Positions 1 to 11,922 are shown, counted from the stretch's first letter. The stretch is DNA of 64,000 bases from Kuschelorhynchus macadamiae (GCA_030620095.1 JAUTXW010001615.1:1882001-1946000), one strand, 5' to 3'. Notes: generated by a model not told the origin, from the sequence alone. Translations and numbers: made by a program.

Positions 1-539
1 TTTTACATACTTGAATATTGCCATAAAACAACATTCCTTACCCATATAATCAACTAAAATTAATAAAACAAATGAGTAGATGATGCTTCTTTAAACATAA
101 CATTCCACTCCGTGTTTCGGCACTGTTGAAACATAACGCTATGGTGTTCAGCACCGCACCACGTTCAGCCAATCAGAGGAAAGACAGGTGCCTAATCCTA
201 TAGTGGAATGTCTAAATGCTGCCGGGTGGGATGACGACGATCGGGATATCTTTGTGCATATATTTGAGGAGCTTGAACTGAATTCTGCCTGCATTCACCA
301 AAAACTAGAAGCATGTCGATTTTTTCACTTCTTGTGTAATTTTCCATGCTTTAATAGAAAACTTTAAATCAGTTTTTAACAAACCACTAAAACAATTAGG
401 TACTTATACTTGGGTAAAAATGCGCATAATAATAAAGACGGTTGTCAAAATTGTTCACACTGTTTTGTTTTCAAAGCCGCCTTAATACGTCTGTTTCTAC
501 CGTCTCGGTCATCGCCTACTACGTTTAATTAAATGTCCA
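1..539. other. Intergenic, no gene seen
   Basis: AT-rich DNA with no long open frame and no recognised element. The right edge (from about 540) runs into a reverse-oriented copy of the ATGGCGG repeat found elsewhere in the window. Confidence 0.5.
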
Positions 540-1427
540 TTGCCATTTGCCATCTTCAAGTTGTACCACAATTTTACTAGTTGACCCCTAAACCACAATT
601 AGTTACGGCACACAATTTGAAATCAATCCATTAATTAGTTTTTCAGGCTGAATTTTTAAATATTTTACTAAGCCGCCATTTTGTTCCGCCATTTTGGATT
701 CGTACCAAAATTTTGCCAGTTGATTCCAACATACAATATTGTAAACAGAAAAACATCTCAGAAATTGCATACAATTTTGCTTGGGAAGTTTCAAATGGCT
801 TTTAATATAAATTCGGATTTTAGACTTTACTTTTCCAGCATCTTACATTTAACTATAACTCATAATTTCATTTCAAGGGACTTCAATTTAGTTTCACCTT
901 TCTTACACATTTATATGTCATATAACTGACATTCAACATTTATTACCTACTTCTATTGAGATGTGAGCTATTTCTATATTCTTAGGAAGTTCAATTTATC
1001 CATATATTTTCAAGTACAATACCCTTTCGAGAAGAAAATTGGATTTATTCGTTTCATTTTTGGATGGAGCTCCAGATATAGTTATATATCATTGTTGTCT
1101 TTCGATCAATTTCTTATTGGATGGAGCCAGTAATGGACGTTGTAATAATTGTTCCGAAAAATATAAATCTTGAGAATTAAATTTTTTATTGAATATTCCA
1201 CTCATGTACAAATTTTCCCGTAAGACTGGTGGTGTTTTCGAAAAATTATATTATAGGAAATACCAGGTCGTCTAGGAAACATGGAGTTTCCACTTACTAG
1301 GTGTGGTTACATACCTAACCAAAAAATGAAATCTTGACAATATGAAACCTGCTTTTGAGAGACGCTAGAGTCCCTAGAAACTGATTTTTTTTAAGTATCT
1401 TTCAGACATTTTTGAAAAGTTGTCAAT

Positions 1428-2373
1428 ATGAATAATCGCTTTGGGCTAGTTCAAGAAAAAAACCATACGTTTGACCAAGATACTCTAGTATCCTAACTAG
1501 CATTGATTTTGAAAAGCTGGGCCTAGAATATGCGAAAAATGAACGGAGAGGAATATAAAGAAGGCACGGTAAACATTTTTTGGAATGTGACGGCGAAATT
1601 ATTGATGGAAAGGTTTTTCAATGAATACAAAATTAAAATAAATCCCTTCGAGCAGATCGAATTCAAATCGGCCCGAGACGCAAAAAATGCCAAAAGGAGA
1701 CATTTGCAAGGTATTGAAGGCAAATGCAGAGAATCGGCCGTTTTTTTAACATACAATGAATTAAAAAATCTAATCGAAGCTTGTGATGAATCAACTCCAG
1801 AGGGTTTACAAAAGAAGTGTTTTTTTTTTGTTGTCCTATGAATTAGCCTGCAGAGGAGGAGAAGGTGCAAGAGCCGAAACAACTTTTTTCAAAGAAGAAA
1901 CTGACAACTTCGGAGGAAAAACAGGTAGAATTCAATACAACCCTGTTTTTTCTAAAACATGTCAAGGTGGTGGCCGAAAACTCGCCGATTCCAAGTGGTT
2001 GGTGAGAAACGAGAGAAGTCCCAGCTTTTGCCCAGTAAGAATTTATAAAGAATTACAAGATAAAAGGAAAAGTATCTCCAACACTCGACTATTTTTGACG
2101 CCAAACCCCCATTGGAAAATTTCCGGAAAATGGTTCAAAAACAGCCCAGTAGGAGAAAACGAGATTTCAACTTGGACAAAAAAACAAGCACCGAAATCAG
2201 GCCTCAATACCACAAAAAAATTTACCAACCATTCCCTCAGAGCTACTGCCGTGTCCAAGCTGGCCAAAAGCGGAATGTCGGAGCAAAACTTGATAAAAAT
2301 TACAGGTCATTCGAATGCGAAATCCCTATCAAGTTATTTGCAAATAGATCCAGATAACACAAAAAAATTATAG
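1428..2373 (+). pseudogene. Crypton-like tyrosine recombinase, unit 1 (broken)
   Basis: A degraded copy of the recombinase also seen at 4226-5325. The ATG at 1428 opens a short frame; relative to unit 2 a 96-bp block (32 codons) is missing after about 1463, followed by an in-frame stop near 1496. A further frame break occurs near the T-run at 1820. The C-terminal part (1783-2373) keeps the catalytic features of the fold: an RGGEG block with the first arginine, HSLR (His-x-x-Arg), a GHS block and the candidate nucleophile in SSYLQ. The family is like the DUF3504/ZMYM-type recombinase domain used by Cryptons, which move by strand exchange of circular DNA and leave no inverted repeats. The stop at 2371 falls about 16 codons before the one in unit 2. 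Non-functional as read. Confidence 0.85.
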
Positions 2374-2894
2374 AAAAAATGAGGGAACCTGGAAAAGAAC
2401 CACCTCAACAGCACGTGCATCCAGCCCCTCTAGCAGTAACACCCAGCACAAGTACAAGTAGTGGTCTGACGGTATCTTCTATGTCGTCGCAAAACAACAA
2501 TGTGGTTAATAATTATCAGAACTGTACCTTTTATTATACAATTAATAATTAAAATTGAATACTTAGATTTATATTAAGTACTTTTCAGTATTTAGACAAA
2601 TAATTTTATTAGTATATTATTATTCAATTTGTGTTCAGTTTGTTACAAAATTCAAATTTCTGAACTTGAAATAGGTATGTATTTAATATTCAGTTAATAA
2701 AGCTTAGTTTCCCTGTATTTGATTTACATACATTTTTTGAAAATTGTATTTTTTTAGGCCACTATTTTGTTTTGCTACCTCAGATTCATATCAAAACGTT
2801 ACCAGTTCATTTTTATGTAACACTTGATTTGTGTGAAAAATTTGAGGTAAATTCGATATTTAGTTTATTTAGTAATAATTTTTTTAACTTTCTA

Positions 2895-3370
2895 AATGGG
2901 TTTCGTTAACGATCCTCTTGTTGTTATGTTAGAGTGGTATATTACTTAGGGTAAGGATCCAGTAAAAAAAACAAGTCTTTTAAATTGTCGACGTTTCGCA
3001 TTTTTATTGTTGCATCCTAAGGACACATACAGATTTTATATCCAGCATGAAACCCATATTATCAGTATTTACCTACTCCGTTGGTCCACAGATATTTCCT
3101 AACCCCAAATAATACACCACTTTAACATAACTACAAGAGGATCGTTAACGAAAACCATTTAGAAACTTAATATCCGGAAAATATCTGCGGACCAACGGAG
3201 TAGGCAAAGATTGATAATATGGGCTTCATGCAGGATCAGATTTTATCTATAAATGTGTTCTGAGGATGAAACAATAAAGTTGCAAAACGTCGACAATTTA
3301 AAAAAACGACCTTTGTTTTTTTTACTGGATCTTATCCCCAAATACTACACTACTCTAACAAAATGTTTTC
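2895..3370. repeat. Palindromic hammerhead-like repeat, unit 1
   Basis: Two arms in opposite orientation, each carrying the same landmarks: a GATCCTCTTG or complementary block, an AACGGAGTAG block and a candidate hammerhead core. The minus-strand arm core lies at about 2983-3028 and reads CTTAGGA instead of CTNANGA-type CTGANGA (G5 lost). The plus-strand arm core lies at about 3252-3295 with CTGAGGA intact but CAAAAC in place of GAAAC. Both have the ACGTCGAC palindrome after the core. The same repeat family recurs at 5766-6140 and 48185-49085. Confidence 0.65.
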
Positions 3371-4225
3371 AACATTTTTCCGTTATATCGGATTTCTACC
3401 AAAATATTACCAGGTACCTAAACCACAATTAGTTATGGCACACAATTTGAAATCAATCCATTAATTAGTTTTTCAGGCTGAATTTTTAAATATTTTACTA
3501 AGCCGCCATTTTGGATTCGTACCAAAATTTTGCCAGTTGATTCCAACATACAATATTGTAAACAGAAAAACATCTCAGAAATTGCATAAAATTTTGATTG
3601 GGAACTTTCAAATGGCGTTTAATATAAATTCGGATTTTAGACTTTACTTTTCCAGCATCTTACATTTAACTATAACTCATATTTTCATTTGAAGGGACTT
3701 CAATTTAGTTTCACCTTTCTTACACATTTATATGTCATATAACTGACATTCAAGATTTATTACCTACTTCTATTGAGATGTGAGCTATTTCGATATTCTT
3801 AGGAAGTTCAATTTATCCATATATTTTCGAGTACAATACCCTTTCGAGAAGAAAATTGGATTTATTCGTTTCATTTTTGGATGGAGCTCCAGATATAGTT
3901 ATATATCATTGGTTTCTCCCGAACAATTTCTTATTGGATGGAGCCAGTAATGGACGTTGTAATTATTGTTCCGAAAAATATAAATCTTGAGAATTAAATT
4001 TTTTATTGAATATTCCACTCGTGTACAAATTTTCCCGTAAGACTGGTGGTGTTTTCGAAAAATTATAGCGGAAATACCAGGTCGTCTAGGAAACATGGTG
4101 TTTCCACTTACTAGGTGTAGTTACATACCTAACCAAAAAATGAAACCTGCTTTTGAGAGACGCTAGAGTCCCTAGAAACTGATTTTCTTTAAGTACCTTT
4201 CAAACATTTTTGAAACGTTGTCAAT

Positions 4226-5325
4226 ATGAATAATCGCTTTGGGCTAGTTCAAGAAGAGGAAATTGATAAAAATATAGTTGTAAGCGAACCAAGAAACACC
4301 GTTAAATCCAAGAAGAGTATCTGGAGACAGTTTATGTCATTCTGCGATGAAAAAAACCATACGTTTGACCAAGATACTCCAGTATCCCAACTAGCAATGA
4401 TTTTTAAAAGCTGGGCCTACAATATGCGAAAAATGAACGGGGAGGAATATAAAGAAGGCACGGTAAAAATTATTTGGAATGTGACGGCGAAATTATTGAT
4501 GGAGAGGTTTTTCAATGAATACAAAATTAAAATAAATCCCTTCGAGCAGATCGAATTCAAATCGGCCCGAGACGCAAAAAATGCCAAAAGGAGACATTTG
4601 CAAGGTATTGAAGGCAAATGCAGAGAATCGGCCGTTTTTTTAACATACAATGAATTAAAAAATCTAATCGAAGCTTGTGATGAATCAACTCCAGAGGGTT
4701 TACAAAAGAAGTGGTTTTTTCTGTTGTCCTATGAATTAGCCTGGAGAGGAGAAGAAGGTACAAGAGCCGAAACCATTTTTTCAAATAAGAAACTGACAAC
4801 TTCGGAGGAAAAACAGGTAGAATTCAATACAACCCTGTTTTTTCTAAAACATGTCAAGGTGGTGGCCGAAAACTCGCCGATTCCAAGTGGTTGGTGAGAA
4901 ACGAGAGAAGTCCCAGCTTTTGCCCAGTAAGAATTAATAAAGAATTACAAGATAAAAGGAAAAGTATCTCCAACACTCGACTATTTTTGACGCCAAACCC
5001 CCATTGGAAAATTTCCGGAAAATGGTTCAAAAACAGTCCAGTAGGAGAAAACGAGATTTCAACTTGGACGAAAAAACAAGCACAGAAATCAGGCCTCAAT
5101 ACCACAAAAAAATTTACCAACCATTCCCTCAGAGCTACTGCCGTGTCCAAGCTGGCCAAAAGCGGAATGTCGGAGCAAAACTTGATAAAAATTACAGGTC
5201 ATTCGAATGCGAAATCGCTATCAAGTTATTTGCAAATAGATCCAGATAACACAAAAAAATTATTGAAAAAATGGGGGAACCTGGAAAAGAACCACCTCAA
5301 CAGCACGTGCATCCAGCCCCTCTAG
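4226..5325 (+). pseudogene. Crypton-like tyrosine recombinase, unit 2 (one frameshift)
   Basis: The better-preserved copy. An N-terminal frame of 223 codons (4226-4897) with a basic stretch and SAM-like/core-binding character, then the RG.EG arginine block (around residue 172). The frame shifts by one near 4790-4860, after which 4891-5325 continues with HSLR, the GHS block and SSYLQ, i.e. the His-x-x-Arg, His and Tyr of a tyrosine recombinase. Total length about 365 residues fits an insect Crypton-type enzyme. Family knowledge: these recombinases cut and rejoin DNA without TIRs; a related host domain is found in ZMYM and KCTD-like proteins. The downstream proline-, serine- and glutamine-rich tail is short. 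Broken by a single indel, so a sister copy elsewhere could be intact. Confidence 0.87.
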
Positions 5326-5765
5326 CAGTAACACCCAGCACAAGTACAAGTAGTGGTCTGACGGCATCTTCTATGTCGTCGCAAAACAACAATGGGGTTA
5401 ATAATTATCAGAACTGTACCTTTTATTATACAATTAATAATTAAAATTGAATATTTAGATTTATATTAAGTACTTTTCAGTATTTAGACAAATAATTTTA
5501 TTAGTATATTATTATTCAATTTGTGTTCAGTTTGTTACAAAATTCAAATTTCTGAACTTGAAATAGGTATGTATTTAATATTCAGTTAATAAAGCTTAGT
5601 TTCCCTGTATTTGATTTACATACATTTTTTGAAAATTGTATTTTTTTAGGCCACTATTTTGTTTTGCTACCTCAGATTCATATCAAAACGTTACCAGTTC
5701 ATTTTTATGTAACACTTGATTTGTGTGAAAAATTTGAGGTAAATTCAATAATTAGTTTATTTAGT

Positions 5766-6140
5766 TTAGACGTTTCGCATTTTTATTGTTGCATCCTAAG
5801 GACACATACAGATTTTATATCCAGCATGAAACCCATATTATCAGTATTTACCTACTCCGTTGGTCCACAGATATTTCCTAACCCCAAATAATACACCACT
5901 TTAACATAACTACAAGAGGATCGTTAACGAAAACCATTTAGAAACTTAATATCCGGAAAATATCTGCGGACCAACGGAGTAGGCAAAGATTGATAATATG
6001 GGCTTCATGCAGGATCAGATTTTATCTATAAATGTGTTCTGAGGATGAAACAATAAAGTTGCAAAACGTCGACAATTTAAAAAAAAGACCTTTGTTTTTT
6101 TTACTGGATCTTATCCCCAAATACTACCCTACTCTAACAA
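5766..6140. repeat. Palindromic hammerhead-like repeat, unit 2
   Basis: Near-identical to 2895-3370, but the left arm is shortened (the GATCCTCTTG block is missing and the repeat starts next to TTTAGACGTTTCG). The core on the minus strand (about 5768-5810) has CTTAGGA; the plus-strand core (6039-6070) has CTGAGGA with AAAAC. Neither is a complete hammerhead consensus. Confidence 0.6.
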
Positions 6141-6786
6141 AATGTTTTCAACATTTTTCCGTTATATCGGATTGCTACCAAAATATTACCAGGTACCTAA
6201 ACTACAATTAATTATGGCACACAATTTGAAATCAATCCATTAATTAGTTTTTCAGGCTGAATTTTTAAATATTTTACTAAGCCGCCATTTTGGATTCGTA
6301 CCAAAATTTTGCCAGTTGATTCCAACATACAATATTGTAAACAGAAAAACGTCTCAGAAATTGCATAAAATTTTGATTGGGAACTTTCAAATGGCGTTTA
6401 ATATAAATTCGGATTTTAGACTTTACTTTTCCAGCATCTTACATTTAACTATAACTCATATTTTCAGTTGAAGGGACTTCAATTAAGTTTCACCTTTCTT
6501 ACACATTTATATGTCATATAACTGACATTCAAGATTTATTACCTACTTCTATTGAGATGTGAGCTATTTCGATATTCTTAGGAAGTTCAATTTATCCATA
6601 TATTTTCAAGTACAATACCCTTTCGGGAAGAAAATTGGATCTATTCGTTTCATTTTTGGATGGAGCTCCAGAGATAGTTATCTATCATTAGTGTGTTCCG
6701 AACAATTTCTTATTGGATGGAGCCAGTAATGGATTTTGTAATAATTGTTCCGAAAAATATAAATCTTGAGAATTAAATTTTTTATT

Positions 6787-7404
6787 AAAAATTTCATGCC
6801 TTTATTTTAACCAATTAGAGCCTGCTTTTTGTTTTCTAACTATGACAACCCAAAATAAACTGTTCACCTACAATAAAAAGGGACACTTAACTTTTAGCTT
6901 CATATTCAATGTGCTTTATTTCGTAACCATAAATGATATTAAGTTGCAAATTTTGTTGGTTATTAACCAGTTTAAATGTTAAACGTCAGCTAACCTGAGG
7001 TAGAACTCTTTTATAATCGATGTAAAATAAATCACGCAAAAATTTAAAAAATTCAACTGCTTCTAAACTTTACGGAAACAATTTTTATTTCTTATTTATT
7101 ATCAAAAAAAAATTGACAGATTTTTCAAAATATCAGATTTGTTTTGAAAATTATATTTTTTTACATACCACCCTGCAGTTTTTTAACATATTTCCTAACA
7201 CACATTATTTTAAAATAGAATCTGACTGATCTTTCATGTTTCTGAAGTTTTGGAAGTTTCCAGTGCACATTCAAGTGAATGAGATTTTTAAAATTTTTAT
7301 TTGCTATACTAATACAATGATTAGTAAAATTGCAAAAAAAAATTTGGTAGATTTTTCAAAATTTTCAAAATTCTTCGAAAAATCACATTTTTCGGAAAAT
7401 TGTA
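6787..7404. other. AT-rich spacer, no gene
   Basis: Runs of A and T with only random short frames (for example 7236-7490). No coding or repeat signature recognised until the ATGGCGG repeat begins near 7405. Confidence 0.45.
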
Positions 7405-8345
7405 TTTTTACTTCCCTCATAAAAGGGAAGTATTGTATTCGCGAAAAAATCACCCTCCGAGATGTTTTCAGATCTTTGCGTAGTCCCTAGATGACGAAAA
7501 ACATGTTTTCTAGATTGATTGCGTCGCCGGTCTGTCTGTTCGCGGCATAGCTAAAAACTACTTACCTGATTGACTTCAAATTTTGGTAAAAAATAAGGGT
7601 CATATGGGGATGACCTGGTAACATTTTGGTAAAAATCCCTTAGACAAAACAAAATGGCGGCCTAGTGAAATGTTAAAAAAATGATTACTAAGAAAGTGCT
7701 TATCCAATTTATCTTAAATAAAATTGCATAAAAATTCAAGTATTATGTAGGAACCAACTGGTAAATTTTTGGTAGCAATCCAGGATAGCGGAACAAAATG
7801 GCGACTTAATAAAGTATTTAAATATTCAGCCTAAAAAAACTACTTAATGAACTGATTTCAAATTGTGTGCCATAACTAATTGTAGTAAAACTAGTAAAAT
7901 TGTGGTACTAATTCAAGATGGCGGAACAAAATGGCGGCCAAATAAAATTTTTGTAATCTGAAGGAATGACCCTAGTAGGTTCTACATATCTTCGCGTTTT
8001 AGCGTCCAGATGCCAAAAAAAAATGTTTTATCCATTCCGTCGGTCCACCTGTCAGTTTGTCTGTCTGTTTGTCAATTCGTGTCATAGCCTATGAGATTGA
8101 CTTCAAATTTTGGACAAAAATTAAGGCTCATAGTGAGATGACCTGGTAATATTTTGGTAAAAATTCAATATGCCGGAACAAGATGGCGGCCTAATGAAAT
8201 GTTAAAAAAATTATTACTAGAAAAACTAATTATCCAGTTTATCTGAAATTTTGTAAAAAAATCAAATGTTACATAAGAATGAACCGGTATGAACGTAAGA
8301 TAGCAAAACAAAATGGCGGTCTAATAAAATATTTAAAAAATCAGT
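7405..8345 (+). repeat. ATGGCGG interspersed repeat
   Basis: Starts with a small hairpin, ACTTCCCTC next to GGGAAGT, followed by a block with GTCTGTCTGTTCGCGGC and then subunits of about 140 bp each carrying TCCAATATGGCGG or AAAATGGCGGCC. The whole block repeats a second time from about 7990. Further copies lie at 33117, 49090, 59160 and, reversed, within the Crypton array. No protein domain is recognised, and the open frames inside it are not conserved in frame between copies. Confidence 0.75.
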
Positions 8346-8360
8346 CTGAAAAACTACTTA

Positions 8361-8585
8361 TTAGGTTAATTTTAAATTTTGTGCAAGCATTAAGTGTGAT
8401 ATAGAGATAAGCAAGATATCGGCAAAACTAGGCTCCTTGTGGCATTCTTGTAATATTTCAAAACGAATAAATAAATAATGTTTCATAACAGTCTCATATG
8501 TCGGCAAGACCGTTACAGGCATTTGCTTTGGAGCACCAAAAACAGGACATGACACGTTTTTACGCGTTTTCGGCATGATTCGCAC
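8361..8585 (-). CDS. Unrecognised short ORF, possibly an element first exon
   Basis: Read on the minus strand, a GC-richer leader (about 8720-8575) leads to an ATG and about 55 codons containing CPVFG and LPTYETVMKHYLF before running into ATGGCGG repeat. The first part resembles N-terminal segments I associate loosely with insect transposon-linked proteins, but I cannot name the family. The last 20 or so codons are repeat sequence, so the natural frame probably ended or was spliced earlier. May be a relic. Confidence 0.25.
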   Translation of the reverse strand: MRIMPKTRKNVSCPVFGAPKQMPVTVLPTYETVMKHYLFIRFEILQECHKEPSFADILLISISHLMLAQNLKLT

Positions 8586-8989
8586 ACTTAAAACACTGCA
8601 ACTATGCTGCTTGACGATAAGACAACAACTAATGATTACGCGCTAATAACGACGCCAGAAAAATGTGCGTAAACAAGCGGCGTTGCCAAGTATGGTAGAA
8701 AATAACTAAGTAGGGGTTTTAAAAAATTACATTTTTATAATTTAATAATTAAAAAATATTGTTTAGGTTCGTTAAGGTTTTTTGAAAAGATTTGCGTATT
8801 TGAAATTTTTAGGCTTCATGTGGCACCTGAAGTCATGTTTGAAAAAAACTGAAATTTTGGCAAATGAATCTTCTTACTAAAAGGCAACTTTTAGAAACTA
8901 GCCGCTAGCGAAAAATAAAAGTTAATTTTTTCGCTCCACCCTAATAACCATATGGACGAAAAATTGCATATACTTCTTCCGTCTGGAAA

Positions 8990-9720
8990 GTAATAATGTC
9001 TTTTGGCGAATGCAAGCATTGTTCAATTTCCTTGTATATGTTGAAGATTGTACGTATGTTGGACCGGCGAACAAACCTTGCAATCTTGTCTGGGGTCAGT
9101 GTATAAATGGAAGAACTACGCTTCTTATCGATAACTCCTTATTAGATTCATTGCGTGGAGTAGGATTATCGTATTTTCTAACTGACCCTTTAATATACTC
9201 ACTCCAATATCCATTTCCTCTTAAAACTTGAGTCAGTGTCTCTGTTTCCGATTGTAAATAATTTTGCTCACAAATCGCGAGGACTCTATAAACCAAAGAA
9301 TTTGCATTTAGGTATCTTTTCGTATGCGTTGGTTCTCTATATATAGAGTGTCCTAAGGATCCATTCCCTTTCCTTTGCAAAAGAACATCTAGAAAGGGAA
9401 TCGTGCCTTCTGAATCAATCTCTATTGTAAATTTTATATTACGATGTTGGTGATTCAGATGACCAAGAAACATAAGAAGATTTCCTGGACCATGCGGCCA
9501 TATTACAAGGGTGTCGTCTATATATCTGAATCACGATCTTGACTTTAATGGAAACCATTTTAAGATTTCCTCCTCAAAAGCTTCCATGAAGATATTGGCT
9601 ACCACTAGTGACAGCGGAGACTCTATGACTGCTCGTGTTCATAAAAATTTCCTTGAAAAACAAAATGTTGACGTGAGACATCCTTTCACAGATCTAAAAG
9701 TGAGTTGTCATTATTATTAT
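8990..9720 (-). pseudogene. Penelope-like element reverse transcriptase fragment
   Basis: Minus-strand reading gives a PLE reverse transcriptase in pieces: a PLSLVVANIFMEAFEEEIL block near 9600, the active-site block FRYIDDTLVIWPHG near 9520, then 9473-9096 with IPFLDVLL and THTKRYLNANS, both typical of PLE enzymes. Beyond a stop the linker continues with LFAGPTYVQSSTYKEIEQC down to about 9000. The active site is YIDD. There is a frame break between the VANIF block and YIDD, no 5' region, and no GIY-YIG endonuclease, so it is truncated at both ends. Confidence 0.88.
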
Positions 9721-9759
9721 GGTGAAATAAGTCTGATATTATGGAAATTATATTTATAG

Positions 9760-10019
9760 GCATATTCAGTGGCGAATTCAAAGGGGGGTTTGGAGTTTAA
9801 AACCCTCCAGAGTCATTATTATTTAAGCTTAAATGCTGCAAACAGTATAAAATAGGGGCTTTTTTCAATCCGGTTTGGCGTACAAAATTTCCCTTCAGAA
9901 CCACTGTTAGTGTGTTTTTGTTACATAAAATATTAACTTCTATGATACACTATATAGGGTTTTCGATAAATGCGTCAAACATTATTAAATCATTTCTCTT
10001 CTATAGATTTCAACGTGTG
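9760..10019. other. Spacer, no gene
   Basis: Non-coding. Contains CAGTGGCGAATTC at 9769 that resembles a hAT end, but a matching partner and target duplication could not be shown. Confidence 0.35.
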
Positions 10020-11190
10020 AAAATTGATCAAAATTTTTCTGATTTTCTTAAAGTTGATTTTGGGATTCCTTAGGGCAGATTTTGGGATCTCTTTTATTTA
10101 TACAAGTACTTTCCATACATATTTTAAATACTATCAGTATTATCTTTACGCCGACGATGCCCAAGTGTATTTATCTTTTAAATCTTCTGACTTTGAAGAA
10201 GCCAATATTAAAATTAACTCCGATTAAGAACTACTTAAAATATTCTCTAAACATATCCCTCAATTCTGGTTGTTATTTTATTTGGTAATAAAAATATTTT
10301 TAACGATATAAAGCGCAGTCAATAAAAAAAATAGTAAACCAACGTTTATATATAGTTGAAAGCGCAAAAAGTTTAGGTCTCCTTTTAATTTTCGATTTAG
10401 TTCTCATATTTCTTATATTCTTAAAAAAACAAACTGCTCTCTCAGTCTCTCTAAAAAGGAGCTCTACGATTCATTAATATTGTCACATTTTAATCACCGC
10501 GACCATATGTATTGTTCGTGTTTGGATAGTTATGATTTACATAGAGTTCAAAAAGTGCAGAATAGCTGTATTCAATTTATATTTAGTATCAAAAGGAGAA
10601 ACCGGGTATCTCACAAACTTAAAGAAATATCATAGTTAAATATGTATGGCAGACGTAAGCTCCATGCCTTGTGCTTTTATTATAAATTATATTTAAATCG
10701 CCTTCATATTTCTATAACGAAATCACTTTTCGCACGAATGTACATAATTTAAATTTGCGCAGGAATACCTTAACAATTCCACGTTATAAAACTGATATAT
10801 TTAAGAGATGCTTCTTCTATAATATTTCTTTAAACATAAATTCGTTATCTCTAGATTTATCACAGTCACAATCTTCTATTTCATTACTAAGTTTTAAAAT
10901 GAAAATTACTACTCAATTCTCAGTAGCTTTTAAAATACTCTCAGCTTCACTCTTCTTTTTTTGTAATCCTGTCCCCTCTTTTTTCTTCTCTTTCTTCTCT
11001 TTATTTTCTACTAATGTAAACATTTTTGTTATTTATTTGTTATTTAGCTAACAAAATTTCTTGTTTAGTTATAGCCACATTGGTAGTAGTCTGAAATGCA
11101 TGGTTTTATTTACCTTATTTTTTTGATTTTCAAATTTGTATTTATACATGTGGTATACATATGGTAAATAATAAACGTTATTATTATTAT
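10020..11190 (+). pseudogene. LINE (jockey-like) 3' part, degraded
   Basis: The reverse transcriptase active site reads YYLYADDAQVYLSF near 10140-10190. Beyond it, shifting frames give the usual thumb-region order of jockey/CR1-type enzymes, including a block like LGLLFDFRFRSHISYI near 10375 and HRDHVYCSCLDSY near 10497. The 5' half, including the endonuclease, is absent. The element ends with an AATAAACG signal and a short (TTA)n tail at 11175-11195, a normal LINE 3' end. Broken by several frameshifts and stops. Confidence 0.75.
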
Positions 11191-11279
11191 TATGACTTGT
11201 TGGTTGTATTTTATACTGACCGGATTATACCAAGTCAGCACAAAAAATAAAAATAAAAAAAGGAAATGGAAAAAAACAA

Positions 11280-11922
11280 CTATTGTGTATTAAGAAATGA
11301 TCTAACTATGCTACATGTTTTCAAAATGACCGATTTCTGGATGTTCCTGTGAATGTCTGTATTAAGTCCTAATTGAGCCAAATGCGGTGTAAACGTTGTT
11401 GGGGTGAGACCTGTTACTGATGTGACGGGAGGAACAATGATGACTCTTTCTTGTTTCCACAGCCTTTTTACTTCCATTGTCAAGTCGGTGTATTTGGCGA
11501 TCTTCTCACTGTATTTTGCTTGGATGTTCTCGTCGTTGGGGACAGCCATGTCAATTAAATAAGTGATTTTCTCTTTTTTGGATTGAAAGGTGATATCGGG
11601 TCTGTTTGCGGGGATTGTTTTATCTGTGTGGATGTCAATGTCCCAGTAGGGCTTGTAGTCTTCGTTTTCAAGTATGGATGTTGGTGTATAATGGTAATAA
11701 GGGTCTGTGTTCTCCGTTAGTTTGTATGTTGTGGCTAATGCTTGATTTGATGCTTGATGCTTCAGTTCCGGCCATTATTCTACATCCACTCGTTATGTGA
11801 TCAATCGTTTCTTTCAGCTGGTGACATCTCCTATTCGGTAGTTTCTGGTTGCTATGACTTTGTCCTGGATGGCAAGCATAAAGCCTTTTGTTTCGGGGAA
11901 CAGCTGCCCTTCTCGTAACCAC
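11280..11922 (-). pseudogene. C-terminal endonuclease region of the R4-like LINE
   Basis: 11922-11668 gives a LYACHPGQ block then a cysteine/histidine knuckle (HITSGCRIMAGTEAS). 11549-11280 gives DENIQAKYSEKIAKYTDL, VKRLWKQERVIIVPPVTSVTG and a terminal VILKTCSIVRSFLN. These are the restriction-like endonuclease and tail found at the end of R4/Dong-type proteins. The intervening sequence is out of frame. Confidence 0.75.

Larger units (their letters stand above)
540..6786. repeat. Tandem array of Crypton-bearing ~2.8-kb units
   Basis: The same long sequence is present head to tail: unit 1 about 590-3417, unit 2 about 3418-6192, and a partial unit 3 about 6193-6786. The shared landmark (a run around ACCACAATTAGTTATGGCACAC) occurs near 590, 3420 and 6195, giving periods of about 2,828 and 2,775 bp. 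Each full unit contains, in order, a reverse-oriented piece of the ATGGCGG repeat, a tyrosine recombinase open frame, another reverse ATGGCGG piece, and a palindromic hammerhead-like repeat. The partial unit stops at a short run where the two full units continue towards the recombinase. Units are nearly identical, differing by point changes and a few indels, so the amplification is recent. Recombinase-driven integration beside an existing copy, or unequal crossing over, could both produce it. Confidence 0.9.

Noticed and set aside
3899..4096. Minus-strand 65-codon frame in the Crypton leader
   Set aside because: No counterpart is kept open in unit 1, so it is a chance frame.
9769..9906. Small hAT-like MITE from CAGTGGCGAATTC to AACCACTG
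   Set aside because: Ends pair over only six bases and the 8-bp flanks do not match.
10755..11051. 98-codon open frame at the LINE 3' end as a secreted or membrane protein
   Set aside because: Lies in the LINE's own decayed 3' region out of its reading frame; the hydrophobic run comes from T-rich sequence.
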